A stretch of 64,000 bases of DNA from Chlorocebus sabaeus (GCF_047675955.1 NC_132928.1:46556889-46620888), one strand, 5' to 3'; counted from the stretch's first letter, positions 39,095 to 50,448 are shown. Notes: a model not told the origin generated them from the letters alone. Translations and numbers: made by a program.

Positions 39095-39217
39095 TAGTCT
39101 CAGAATATCTTCTCACAAAATACGTATTTATTACATAGTCTCAGAATATCTTCTCACAAAATACGTATTTATTACATAGTCTCAGAATATCTTCTCACAA
39201 AATACGTATTTATTACA
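39095..39217. repeat. Perfect 41-bp tandem triplication
   Basis: Three consecutive copies, starting at 39095, 39136 and 39177, of a 41-bp unit that begins TAGTCTCAGAATATCTTCTC and ends TATTTATTACA. They look identical base for base, so the expansion is recent. It sits in the 3' part of an old L1M element, whose own sequence supplies the unit. Confidence 0.95.
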
Positions 39218-39640
39218 AAAGGTAACAGAGTAACTTTGCAATGGAGACCTGGAAGACATGACCCTAATCAAATCTCAAAGTTAACATTGCCAGTAATGAC
39301 TTATGTGCCTCCTGATTCAATGTATTAATAAAAAGAATTCAGCATCACTTCTGTGATCTCCCTGCCAAAAGCTTATAATCTGAATCTAATCAAGAGAAAA
39401 CATCAGACAGAGCAAATCGAGGCTCATTCTTCAAAATACCCTCGTTCTAAAAAAATGTCAATGTCATGAAATAGAAAGACCAGGAGCTAAAAGAAACAAA
39501 GGAGACAAGACAGCTGAACACAACACATGATCCTGGATCTTCTTTTGCTATAAAATGTATTATCAAGGCAAATGGTATATTAGTTTTCTATGACAGTCAT
39601 AACAAATTACCCAAAACTTAGTGGCTTAAAAGAACACAAA

Positions 39641-39940
39641 GGGCCAGGAGCAGTAGCTCACGCCTGTAATCCCACCACTTTGGGAGGCCGAGGCGGGTGG
39701 ATCACCTGAGGTCAGGAGTTTGAGATCAGCCTGACCAACATGGTGAAACCCCATCTCTACTAAAAATACAAAAACTAGCCAGGCATGGTCGTGTGCACCT
39801 GTAATCCCAGCTACCTGGGAGGCTGAGGCAGGAGAATTGCTTGAACTTGGGAGGCGGAGATTGCAGTGAGCGGAGATCACACCATTGCACTCTAGCCTGG
39901 GCAACAAGAATGAAACTCCGTCTCGAAAAAAAAAAAAAAA
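39641..39940 (+). mobile_element. Alu, full length
   Basis: Forward Alu flanked by AGAACACAAA at 39631-39640 and 39941-39950. Confidence 0.94.
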
Positions 39941-40192
39941 AGAACACAAATTTATTATTTTATGGTTCTATAGGTTAAAAGTCAGATGAGGGTCTCTGCG
40001 CTAAAATCCCAGTGTCAGCAGATCTGCATTCTTTCTGGAGGCTCCGGGGAAGACCCATTCCCTTTCCCTTCCCAGCTCCTAGAGGCTGCCCCACATTCCT
40101 TGGCTCATGCTCCCTTCCTCCTCCTTCAAACCAGCAATTGTTCGGAGTCCTTCTTACATTGTATCCCTCTGATCTCCTTTTCTGTTTTCCTC

Positions 40193-40204
<12 letters not shown>

Positions 40205-40223
<19 letters not shown>

Positions 40224-40487
40224 GAGACGGAGTCTTGCTCTGTCGCCCAGACTGATCTCATCTCACTGCCCTCCACTTCCCAGGTTCAAGCAATTCTCCT
40301 GTCTCAGACTTCCAAGTAGCTGGGACTACAGGCACACACCACTAGGCCTGGCTAATTTTTGTATTTTTAGTAGAGACGGGGTTTCCCCATGTTGGCCAGG
40401 CTGGTCTCGAACTTCTGACCTCAGGTGATCCACCCACCTCAGCTTCTCAAAGTGCTGGGATTACAGGCGTGAGCCACCGCGTTCGAC
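40205..40487 (-). mobile_element. Alu, full length
   Basis: Antisense Alu with T18 tract, ending GCGTGAGCCACCGCGTTCGA. Confidence 0.92.
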
Positions 40488-41639
40488 TTCTCTCTTCCTC
40501 TTCTTATTAGAAGAGCCTTTTGATTACATTGGGCCCACCCAGAGAGTCCAAGAGAATCTCTCTATTTTAAGGTCAGCTGATTTACAATTTAATTACATTA
40601 GTAATCTAATGCACTCACAAATTCTAGGAACTGAGAAGTGAACATCTTTGCAGTGGGCATTAGTCTGTCTACCACATATAGTAAAATCTGAATAATGGCT
40701 GTAGATTAAAAACACTGCATCAATGTTAATTTCTTGATTTTAACAATTATACTATAATTATGTAAGAATGTTCTCTATCTTTAGGGAATACACATGGAAT
40801 TATGATGGGTAAAGGAGCATCACCTCTGCAACTTAAAACAGTTTTCTCTCCCTCTCGTTTGTGAGAGCCAGATAAAGCAACAGTAGTAAAATATTAACAC
40901 TGGGGGAATCTGGGTAAAAAAAAATGGGAATTTTTTTTATTACTCTGAAATTTTTTCGTAAGTCTGAAATTATGTCTTAATACAAAAAATTTAAAAACAA
41001 ATCCTTGTAAGTAAATTTCCTATATCTAATAAATACTTAAATTTGTGATATATTGTGAATGTCATGTTTATTCAGATGGATATTTCAATATCTCTTTCTA
41101 AAACTTTAAGGGTATTTTATTAAGTTGCTTAATGTCATTATCTGCAGTTAACTATGAATATATTATATATTGGGAAGTCTTAAGCATAATATAAAAGTAA
41201 AATCAATTATTTTGGACTTCAAATTCCTATTGCCCCATAATTTGGGTATTAATGTCAAATATTCTGATTTTCTGTTACAAAACCCAGTATTACTTTCAAA
41301 ATGGGGCCTTAGAAAAAAAGATGTTTTAAAGTAGAGAAAAGACTGTACTTTAATTAATAGTACTGTACCACTGTTAATAATGTAAATATACCATAGTTAT
41401 GTCAGATGCTAATGTTGGGGGAGGTTGGGTGAAGGGTATATGGAAACTCTCTGTACTACCTTTGTAAATCTTCTGCAAAACTAAAATTATTTCAAAATAA
41501 AAGGGTTTAACAAGTAGAAAAGAAAAAAATAGTCTTTCATAAAAATACAAAACAATTTCATCATTTATAAAATGCTGTGACAATGGGACTTATTTAAAAG
41601 AAGAAAATTGCAAAAATTGATTAAAGTTATTAAAAAGGA

Positions 41640-41936
41640 GCCAGGCATGGTGCTCATGCCTGTAATCCCAGCACTTTGGGAGGCCAAGGCGGGCGGATCA
41701 CCTGAGGTTGGGAGTTCGTGACCAGCCTGACCAACATGGAGAAACCGTGTCTCTACTAAAAATACAAAAAATTAGCCAGGCGTGGTGGCGCATGCCTGTA
41801 ATCCCAGCTACTTAGGAGGCTGAGGTAGGAGAATCACTAGAACCCAGGAGGTGGAGGTTGCAGTGAGTTGGGATTGCACCATTGCACTCCAGCCTGGGCA
41901 GCAAGAGCAAAACTCCATCTCAAAAAAAAAAAAAAA
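41640..41936 (+). mobile_element. Alu with 15-bp target duplication
   Basis: Forward Alu; AAAGTTATTAAAAAG occurs at 41623-41637 and 41934-41948. It lies about 170 bp left of the minisatellite. Confidence 0.95.
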
Positions 41937-42108
41937 GTTATTAAAAAGTAAAAAGAATAGGAAAATGAAAATAGTACAAAAATATTCCAAAGAGGGTTAA
42001 AATTTAGGTGAATTCCCTTATTAAGCAAAATTATCTAGGTAAACTAGCCTTATGTGTATTATCCTTGAGTCTAAATAGGGAAAGGGGAAGAAAGGGAGAA
42101 ACAAGGGC

Positions 42109-44288
42109 AACAGGAGAGGGGTGTGAACTATGTGGTGTGTGAGTAGGAGGGGGTGTGAGCTGTGTGGTGTGTGAGGGGGAGAGACATGTGAGCTGTGTGG
42201 TGTGTAAGCAGGAGAGGGGTGTGAGCTGTGTGGTGTGTTAGAGAGGGGTGTGAGCTGTGTGGTGTGTGAGCGGGAGGGGGGGTGAGCTGTGTGGTGTGTG
42301 AGCAAGAGAGGGTGTGAGCTGTGTGGTGTGGGAGGGGGAGAGGGGTATGAGTTGTGTGGTGTGTGAACGGGAGAGGGGTGTGAGCTGTGTGGTGTGTGAG
42401 GGGGAGAGGGGTATGAGTTGTGTGGTGTGTGAACGGGAGAGGGGTTTGAGCTGTGTTGGGGGAGAGGGGTGTGAGCTGTGTGATGTGTGAGGGGGAGAAG
42501 GGTGTGAGCTGTGTGGTGTGTGAGGAGGAGAGGCGTGTGAGCTGTATGGTGTGTGAGGAGGAGAGGCGTGTGAGCTGTGTGGTGTGTGAGGAGGAGAGGG
42601 GTGTGAGCTGTGTGGTGTGTGGGGGGAGAGGGTTGTGAGCTGTGTGGTGTGTGAGGAGAGGGGTGTGAGCTGTGTGGTGTGTGAGGGGGAGAGGTGTGTG
42701 AGCTGTGTGGTATGTGAGGGGGAGAGGGGTGTGAGCTGTGTGGTGTGTGAGGGGGAAAGGGGTGTGAGCTGTGTGGTGTGTGAGCGGGAGAGGGGTGTGA
42801 GCTGTGTAGTGTGTGAGGGGGCGAGGGGTGTGAGCTGTGTGGTGTGTGAGGGGGAGAGGTGTGTGAGCTGTGTGGTGTGTGAGTGGAAGAGGGGTGTCAG
42901 CTGTGTGGTGTGTGAGAAGGAGGGGGGTGTGAGCTGTGTGGTGTGTGAGGGGGAGTAACGTGTGAGTTGTGTGGTGTGTGAGGGGTGTGAACTGTGTGGT
43001 GTATGAGCAGGAGAGGGGTGTGAGCTGTGTGGTGTATGAGCAGGAGAGGGGTGTGAGCTGTGTGGTGTATGAGCAGGAGAGGGGTGTGAGCTGTGTGGTG
43101 TGTGAGGAGGAGAGGGTTGTGAGCTGTGTGGTGTCTGAGGAGGAGAGGGGTGTGAGCTGTGTGGTGTGTGATGGGGAGAGGGTGTGAGCTGTGTGGTGTG
43201 TGAGGGAGAGAGAGTTGTTAGCTGCGTGGCGTGTGAGTGGGAGAGGAGTGTGAGCTGTGTGGTGTGTGGGGGGAGAGGGTTTGAGCTGTGTGGTGTGTGA
43301 GCCGGAGAGAGGTGTGAGCTGTGTGGTGTGTGGGAGGAGAGGGGTGTGAGCTGTGTGGTGTGTGAGCGGGAGAGGGTGTGAGCTGTGTGGTGTGTGAGGA
43401 GGAGAGGGGTGTGAGCTGTGTGGTGTGTGAGGAAGAGAGGGGTGTGATCTGTGTGGTGTGTGAAGAGAGGGGTGTAGTGTGTGAGGAGAGTGGTGTGAGC
43501 TGTGTTGTGTGTGGGGGGCGTGGGGTGTGTGCTGTGTGGTGTGTGGGGGGAGAGGGTGTGAGCTGTGTGGTGTGTGAGGGAGAGAGACTTAGCTGTGTGG
43601 TGTGAGTGGGAGAGGGGTGTGAGCTGTGTGGTGTGAGCAGGAGAGATGTGTGATCTGTGTGGTGTGTGAGTGGTAGAGGGGTGTGAGCTGTGTGGTGTGT
43701 GAGGAGGAGAGGGGTGTGAGTGTGGTGTGTGAGGAGAGGGGTGTGTGTGTGATGTGTGAGGAGGAGGGGGTGTGAGCTGTGTGGTGTGTGAGAGGGTTGT
43801 GAGCTGTGTGGTGTGTGAGGAGGAGAGGTGTGTGAGCTGTGTGGTGTGTGAGGAGAGGGGTGTGAGTGTAGTGTGTGAGGAGGAGAGGGGTGTGAGCTGT
43901 GTGGTGTGTGAGGAGGAGAGACGTGTGAGCTGTGTGGTGTGTGAGGGGTGTGAGCTGTGTGGTGTGTGAGGAGAGGGTTGTGAGCTGTGTGGTGTGTGAG
44001 GAGGAGAGGGGTGTGAGCTGTGTGGTGTGTGAGGAGAGGGGTGTGAGTGTGGTGTGTGAGGAGAGGGTTGTGAGCTGTGTGGTGTGTGGGGGGAGAGGGG
44101 TGTGAGCTGTGTGGTGTGTGAGCGGGAGAGGGTGTGAGCTGTGTGGTGTGTGAGGAGGAGGGGTGTGAGCTGTGTGGTGTGTGAGCAGGGGAGGGGTGTG
44201 ATCTGTGTGATGTGTGAGCAGGGGAGGGGTGTGAGCTGTATGTGTGGTATGTGAGCAGGATAGGAGCGTGAGCTGTATGGTGTGTGTG
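42109..44288. repeat. Minisatellite, ~33-bp unit, ~69 copies
   Basis: A continuous tandem array of about 2.2 kb whose core on the plus strand is GTGTGAGCTGTGTGGTGTGT followed by a variable purine block (GAGGAGGAGAGGG and variants with GCGGG, GCAGG, GGGGG). Units are mostly 30-33 bp, and I count about 69 copies by eye. The plus strand is almost free of C apart from the AGCTG motif. Copies differ by point changes and by loss of 3-bp or larger pieces of the purine block, and some neighbours are identical (three in a row near 43002-43100). It lies about 3.8 kb past the LAMC1 poly(A) site and 35 kb upstream of LAMC2. Long open frames across it are a product of the repeat. Confidence 0.95.
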
Positions 44289-47200
44289 GCCCGTTTCTTG
44301 AGGACAATCACGTTCCACGTAATAATTTTGCCACTAAGTGGGTCCTTAATATTGCATAAGTTGCTAATATGTTTAAATCCCACCTCGCTGTTTCCAAAAA
44401 AGAGATTTGAGGCAGCTTATAATAAAATACAAGTATATTTCCTTCATAAAAGGAAAATGGATCCAAATCGTGAGAGAGAATAAGGCAATGTGCTAAAACA
44501 ATGGTAAGGGTGGTGGAACAGCAAACCATGCTTTGAATTTCCCCCTTGGCCAAATGAAGACTCTTCAAATGAGGGAGAAATGAAAGAAAATAATCATACA
44601 CGCTGTCTTGATAATGCCAATCCTTCCTAAGTCCTTCAGAAACTTAGAGGGCAGGCTATCTGAAACCAACGAGGCAAAACTCTCTCCGGCCAGGTTTGAT
44701 CTCCTGTATCAGTCCAAGTGAGACAGCTCCGAGAGCAGACTGTCTGAGCCACGAAGGATCAGCAAGTTGTAACACACACCTCTCTGACCACGCTGAACAT
44801 ATAATCATTGAAATCATAGCTGTGCCTCCTGAGCCTTTATTTTGGACGCTGGCTCAGCAACCCAGGAACTTATAATCCACACTAGGACAGCACATCTCCC
44901 AGACATTTCAGATCATGGCTGATTTGTGCTAACTCTGCAGTAACCCCAACACAGAGACCATGGTTAGGAGGAAAGAAATGTCTGGAAAAAGTGATGGGGA
45001 TCAACAGAGAAGTGTAAGGAAAATTAGAATAGAATATCCTAGAAGGCACTGAATATTCAGAAAGGAATTGCATTAGAAATTCTTAACATTAACAAAATTA
45101 ACATGGACAAAATTTGATGGCTGCATCTAGTTACTAAATGACAAAGGATCTCTATATTAGGGCAGATACCATGGGATGGGCCTGAAAAGCATCGGTCTGA
45201 AGTTCAAGTGATTTTTTTTGTTAGTAGCCAAGGTGAAAAGAATGATGAGAAGATGGAAGGGTTGTCTTCAAACCAGGCATGTTTCATGGAGAATCACTTA
45301 AATTGAGTTGGACTTACTCATGGGAATGATAGTGTAATAGAAGGTCACATTCTTGATCAAGGACCTGATGCTTGCCTTTTTTATAGAAATAAACGAACTA
45401 TACTAAGTTAATCATAAATAATAACTTTATGGCCAGTATTAATTACAAGGCTTGCTAAAGTGCACATGCAAACAGGATAAAACACCAAATTAATTGGTTG
45501 GTTGAAATTTACTGGGATCGTTTCCAGGAATTAGAGAAAAAGGAAATTAATGCTGGGCTGCAGGAGGAACTGTGTGGAAAACCTGCATTGGGAATGGTGG
45601 GTCTGAGGCTGGGAGCCGGGGCAATGGGCGCTGCAGACCAGATTGCACTAGCCAGTTGCTGACCACATGGCAGTGTACGTGGTGTGTGCTGTGCCATATA
45701 ACACAAGACTGTGGCTTTGCTTATCTTCCTGCAAACAAGAGGCCAATCCATACTTAGGTGAGAATGTTGAGAGAGCAGAACGCTGTTAGGAGTTGACAGA
45801 GTGCATGAACAAACTGCCATAAGACTCCTTATCTGTGCACAGTAGGAAAAAAGTAACAGGTATGGGAGCATAGGTGGAGAAAGGCTATCTTCTCACTATC
45901 ATACAACCTGAGTGCCTAGTGTATGTCTCCTAGCCCCAAGGATAACACGAATAACACAGACCCCGATCTTTGGGGGTGGAAGCAAAGCGGGAGGGAAAGA
46001 TTAGTGGCACCTGAACTATAAAGATGTGTCCAAGGGCCATTCTAGAAGACAGAGCAAAGGTGGGAGAAGTGATGGACACAAGAAGGACTGGCCAATTCCA
46101 ACACAGGAGGTGATACCTTGACCTCAGGCTTTACTGTACTGGGCAGAGGGAAGAGAGGACATTCAAGGCAGAGAGAGAAGTTAAGGCAAGGACATGGAGG
46201 TGTCGTAACTTTTGAAATGTTGATGTTTCTAATACTTGAATTCCTAGTCAGGGCTTTTTGGCTTTTCATTGGATTTAAAGAAAAATAATTCTCTTTATGC
46301 ATGATTTCTATTATTTAGGATTCATTCACTAATGTAGAACAAATATAGTCATTCTAGGAGACTCGATACGAATACAAGGCACTATAGTTGATCATAGTTC
46401 CCCAGTGGAGCCTTGGACAGATAACTTCCTAAAAAGCTTCGTATTTTTTACTCTACTTATTATTAATTTAAACCTGCTTAGTGTGAACAGACAAAATTAT
46501 CTGCCATTTACAATTCTCTTGTCTCTGTTTTCATAATCTACGTGCCTGGAGAGATCTGATCTTTCCTCGGGCCTGTCCTTCCTTACATTATGAATGTATC
46601 CACCTGCTTTCCCACCTCCTCACCTTCCTGGGTACCTGGGGTCTTCTTCAGACATTCCATTTTGAGCTTAATGCAGGTGGAGCTGATGAGTTCAGGTGTA
46701 TCAAGGGGCTAGGACATTTACTTATTTATGGAGTAAACCTCTGGGGATATTCTGAATCAGATTATGCTAGTAGCAACTTTCGAGAAACTGCTGTCCTGAA
46801 AATGACTGATGGAATAGGAGCAAAATTTTAAAATCTCACTCATCACTCTGACAGTAATGATAAAGGACATACAGCTGCATCTGAATTAGTCCTACAAATG
46901 AGGGGAAACGGTCCTCAATAAAGGTTAGAAACAGGGCATGTAAGAAAGCTATAATAGTACTAGTAATTAGTGCCCTCTAAAGCTTTCTCCGAGGAAGTCT
47001 AATGAGAGGAGTTCAGGTTCTTCTTTACAGGTATCATAGCTATAACAATTCCTAAGATTGGGAAGGTGGTATGGAATCCATGGGGACCCAGGGCAATAAA
47101 CAGGGCATCGAAGAGTAAAGGGAAGGCGTTTGCAGACCCAAAGCCTTCCTGCTGTCTCTGTAACTCCCAAAGGCCTCACCTGGTCTCAGGTCCCTTCAGA

Positions 47201-47430
47201 TGGGTCCACCCTCCAGAAAGAATGAGGTAAAATTACCCGATTCTAGTAAAATTACCTGACTCTAGCCTGTTAGTTTAGCACATTACTTTTTATTACATCA
47301 TAGGTTTTTCTCATCATCTAAAGAAACTACCTTAAACTAGACACGTGTGTATTGAGAGACAGAAAGACAACTTTTAACATACATCTGCTAATTTAGGAAG
47401 TCCAACAAATTTAAAAATAGTTTTTTGGGT
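44289..47430. other. Unique intergenic DNA, 3.1 kb
   Basis: Between the minisatellite and the next Alu I recognise no transposon, gene or RNA. It is the longest repeat-poor stretch between the two genes. Open frames (for example 45509-45871, minus) show no family signature. Confidence 0.55.
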
Positions 47431-47718
47431 TTTTTTTTGAGACAGAGTCTTGCTTTGCTGCCTTAGTTGGAGTGCAGTGGTACAATCTCAGCTCACTGCA
47501 CTCCACCTCCCGGGTTCAAGCTATTCTCCTGCCTCAGCCTCCTGAGTAGCTGAGATTACAGGTATGCACCACCATGCTCAGTTAATTTTTGTATTTTTAG
47601 TAGAGACTGGGTTTTACCATGTTGGTCAGGCTGGTCTTGAGCTCCTAACCTTAAGTGATCCACCCACCTCAGCCTCCTAAAGTGTTGGGATTACAGGTGT
47701 GAGCCACTGTGCCAGGCT
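47431..47718 (-). mobile_element. Alu, full length
   Basis: Antisense Alu from GAGACAGAGTCTTGC to GAGCCACTGTGCCAGGC. Confidence 0.9.
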
Positions 47719-47749
47719 GTCAGTTGTTATTGAGTATTGAGGCTACACC

Positions 47750-47845
47750 AGGGTTCCAGTAAACTACAGCCCATAGGTGCATGGCCTGCAAAGCCTAAAA
47801 CATTTACTATCTAGCTCTTTACAGAAAAAGTTCACCAACTCCCAG
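47750..47845. mobile_element. hAT-type fragment
   Basis: GGTTCCAGTAAACTACAGCC and AAACATTTACTATCTAGCTC with TTTACAGAAAAAGTTCACCA: the same family as 24150-24362, opposite orientation. Confidence 0.6.
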
Positions 47846-47876
47846 ACTACACTGCAGCATCCCAACTTGAGAGAGG

Positions 47877-47928
47877 CATATATATATACACACACACACA
47901 TATATACATACATATACTGTATGTATAC
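47877..47928. repeat. TA/CA microsatellite
   Basis: Alternating purine-pyrimidine tract: (TA)n, (CA)n and TATATACATACATATAC blocks. It lies about 120 bp past the LAMC1 poly(A) site. Confidence 0.85.
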
Positions 47929-48064
47929 TGAATTATCAAGAAAATAAGTCACTCAAAGAAGATATTATGTATGGCTTTTCATTCATTATATCTTTTAAAA
48001 CATCTTATGTCCCCAGTACCACACTCAGGCCACACCAAATATAAAGGGTTACAAATATTCAGAT

Positions 48065-48070
48065 TTTATT
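48065..48070 (-). terminator. LAMC1: Poly(A) signal AATAAA of LAMC1 (distal)
   Basis: TTTATT on the plus strand reads AATAAA in the sense direction. A GT-rich stretch (TTTGGTGTGG and TGAGTGTGGT in sense) follows about 30-55 bases downstream, the usual arrangement around a cleavage site. The inferred mRNA end is about 48045-48055. Confidence 0.75.
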
Positions 48071-49381
48071 ATAAATAAAATACTGTTTTTCTTAAAACAT
48101 AAAAAATGCCAAGTGTTGCATTTTATTAACCACCCTGGAGAGCAAGGCTGCAGAGATTAAGGCAAACAGCTAAAGTGAAGGCACATATAAAAGGTCCACA
48201 GTTGGAATTCAAAGGAAAAAATTCAGGGAAAAACAGCAGTATAATAATCCCTGTGTCACCCACCATTCTGCAGCAGCCATCCTGTCAATTACATTACATA
48301 AACTACAGATAACTGGAGCTAGACAAAAAAATAATGGCTGTGTTGCAGGAGTGTTAATTAAGGTATCATCTTGTAAAGAACCTTTTATTTTAAAAATAAA
48401 ATTCTGTTTAAAAAATATACCACACAGGTGGACAAGAAAATAACAAAAAGTAAGTTAAAAGGAAACCAAACCAAACCAAACCACCCCATTGTTGCCTGAG
48501 ACTTGCTGGAGTGAACTTCACCCAAACTAGCTTGGCAGTCAATCTTCAGTCCTTTTCTGCAACCTTGACCAAATGTATATGTTAGGATGTACCCACTTAA
48601 TGACATGAACTAGCCAGGAAATGATGATATGAAAACTTGGCAAGAGCACGCCATATCTCCTGCCATTGTAAAAGAGGCCTGGGAGAAGCAGCAGAGTGAA
48701 AGCTCAGGAGTGTATCAGGTCAAAACACTTGTGGTAAACTCTGGTATATCCCAAGCAGATGGAAACAGGAAGTGGGATCATCAAGAACTAAGTTACACCA
48801 CCTCTCCCAGTCTACCCATCAGTAGCATTGTTCCTGATGCCCTAAAAGTGCTCAAAATGCACTCTCTTATAAAATTGACCCATCCAGCTCCAATAGTTGC
48901 CAGAAAGGGCATTTCTCCCTCATTCCTGGCTAGTCCCACTATGGCGTCAAAGATCCTCTTCAGTAAACTTTTCTAATCCTACCATAGCTTGTCAACCTGG
49001 CATTCCTGCTCTGGAACATTGTAAAACCATCGTGCTGCAGGTTAGGATCATCAGGACTGCAATGGAAGAGGACCCAAGTTACCTCTTCACAGTGGCTGGG
49101 TGTGGAGGAAAGCAATGATATTAATTTTAGAGAATGGAGATGCTGCAAACACAAGGCAGAGAGCAAAGTAGTGGGAACAAGTACAATCCAAAGAATTCTA
49201 GATGGAAGGGAAGGAGGTATTCAGATACACTGTGCCAGTGAAGAGGAAAAATTGAGCAAAGTGAACAGAGAGTGCCATTCTAGAAATAGGACCAAGTATA
49301 TTTACATAAATTCCTTATTCTATAATCATGATAAACAAAACACAAAACATTCACACAAAAATATAAATTTGAAATAATTAA

Positions 49382-49389
49382 TAGCACCA
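49382..49389 (-). promoter_or_regulatory. LAMC1: miR-29 seed match in LAMC1 3'UTR
   Basis: TAGCACCA on the plus strand is TGGTGCTA in the transcript, an 8-mer match to the miR-29 family seed. miR-29 is known to repress many extracellular-matrix genes, and LAMC1 is among its reported targets. By eye this is the only such match in the 3'UTR. Confidence 0.55.
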
Positions 49390-50337
49390 GTGTGTCAGAT
49401 AATAGTTTCTTTCCCCCCACCCCGCCCCTGCTACGCAAAGTACAAAGTTGCATAGTGTTAAAGGCTATATATGAATCTCAAAGGCGGGTTGGTAGGAGGA
49501 AGGGGGTGTGTGGCAGGGAATTGTCACATTGTGGTCTTAAAACCACAGATCTGAGGATCAAAAGTTGAGAAGCCCACTAGGAAACTCCACGTAAGGGTCT
49601 TCCCTCTACACTTAGAGGGAAGGTTTAGAGTGGATTTAAATCACAAAGTGCAGGAACTCAATAGCATTGGCAGCTGTGTGAAATACTGAGTGCAAGTATT
49701 TGCCACCAGGATTTGGCAAACAATGTTTTTTGAGGGATTCTGGAAGATGGAAACATCAGAAGAAAACTGGAGCTAAGGGTCAAATGTCTCATCTCTCTCC
49801 AACAGAAGAACAAATGGATACACGGGATTCTGACAGTACAAGCTGCCATCTAAGTTTTATCCCTTTGCCAGAAAAGACTAGGATGAGGAGGCTTGTTTTT
49901 CTTCTGCTTTGTCAAGACCTTAGGGATTAACTGTTCTCTGCCAGATACTTAACACTAGTTCCAAGACTAACTAATAAAAAAGCTGTAAGAATTAGTTTGA
50001 TTTTGAAAATAAAACTTTAGTGGTTATCATATCCCTATTTCTTCTGTGTAAGTTCCGTTTATAAGAATATCAAAAGATGTCTTTTGGTCTATTGGTGAGT
50101 GCAAGCTGCCCATCCAGATTTAAATTATCAGCTGCCCAAAGATCTGAAAAAAGTTCATCTTCCTAGTCAATTATTAATATACTAGAAAAATCTTCTTCAG
50201 CCATGTTCACCTGGAGACTTTTATAAATAATTGCATCCTGACCCATGGATGGCTCAGTGTCCTACACTCAAAATAGCTAAAAGCACTGATGGATGGCTAC
50301 CGACATTCTAAACGACCAATACCTTTGGCACAGGATG

Positions 50338-50343
50338 TTTATT
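50338..50343 (-). terminator. LAMC1: Candidate proximal poly(A) signal of LAMC1
   Basis: The sense AATAAA lies about 510 nt after the stop codon. Human gamma-1 mRNA is recalled as two size classes (about 5.5 and 7.5 kb), and a proximal site near here would give the short one. The downstream GT-rich element is weak, so an alternative is the hexamer at 50650-50655. Confidence 0.4.
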
Positions 50344-50448
50344 TCCTTTTGCTTAGAAGGAAGAGGGGCAGGAGATGCAGATGCATTTTCTTTATCCATG
50401 GACTGGATATACTGGCCATCACAATGCTACTGTTAGTAGCCAAACTTT

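Larger units (their letters stand above)
39573..40676 (+). mobile_element. LTR-like medium repeat (family uncertain)
   Basis: Begins TGGTATATTAGTTTTCTATG, ends GTCTGTCTACCACA, and includes AAATTACCCAAAACTTAGTG, GATCTGCATTCTTTCTGGAG and GATTACATTGGGCCCACCCA. TG...CA termini and the lack of genes fit a solo LTR. It hosts two Alus. Confidence 0.55.
39015..41510 (+). mobile_element. L1M 3' region, interrupted
   Basis: Forward old L1 3' region: AAAAGGTAACAGAGTAACTT, CATCAGACAGAGCAAATCGA, ACACAACACATGATCCTGGA up to about 39570, continuing at 40680 with AAAATCTGAATAATGGCTGT and ending near 41000. A second L1M 3' end (GGGTGAAGGGTATATGGAAA, ATTATTTCAAAATAAAAGGG) occupies 41340-41510. An LTR-like repeat with two Alus splits it. 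Confidence 0.75.

Noticed and set aside
42617..43187. Plus-strand Cys-rich repeat frames (VSCVVCE type)
   Set aside because: Same minisatellite on the other strand. The periodic residues come from the DNA repeat, not from a Cys-rich domain.
42238..44307. 689-codon minus-strand open frame as a protein-coding gene
   Set aside because: It is entirely the minisatellite read through. The other two frames on the same strand are also open for hundreds of codons, and there is no promoter, intron structure or family similarity.
48629..49377. Plus-strand frames of 73-115 codons in the LAMC1 3'UTR
   Set aside because: They lie antisense to the LAMC1 3'UTR with no coding signature.
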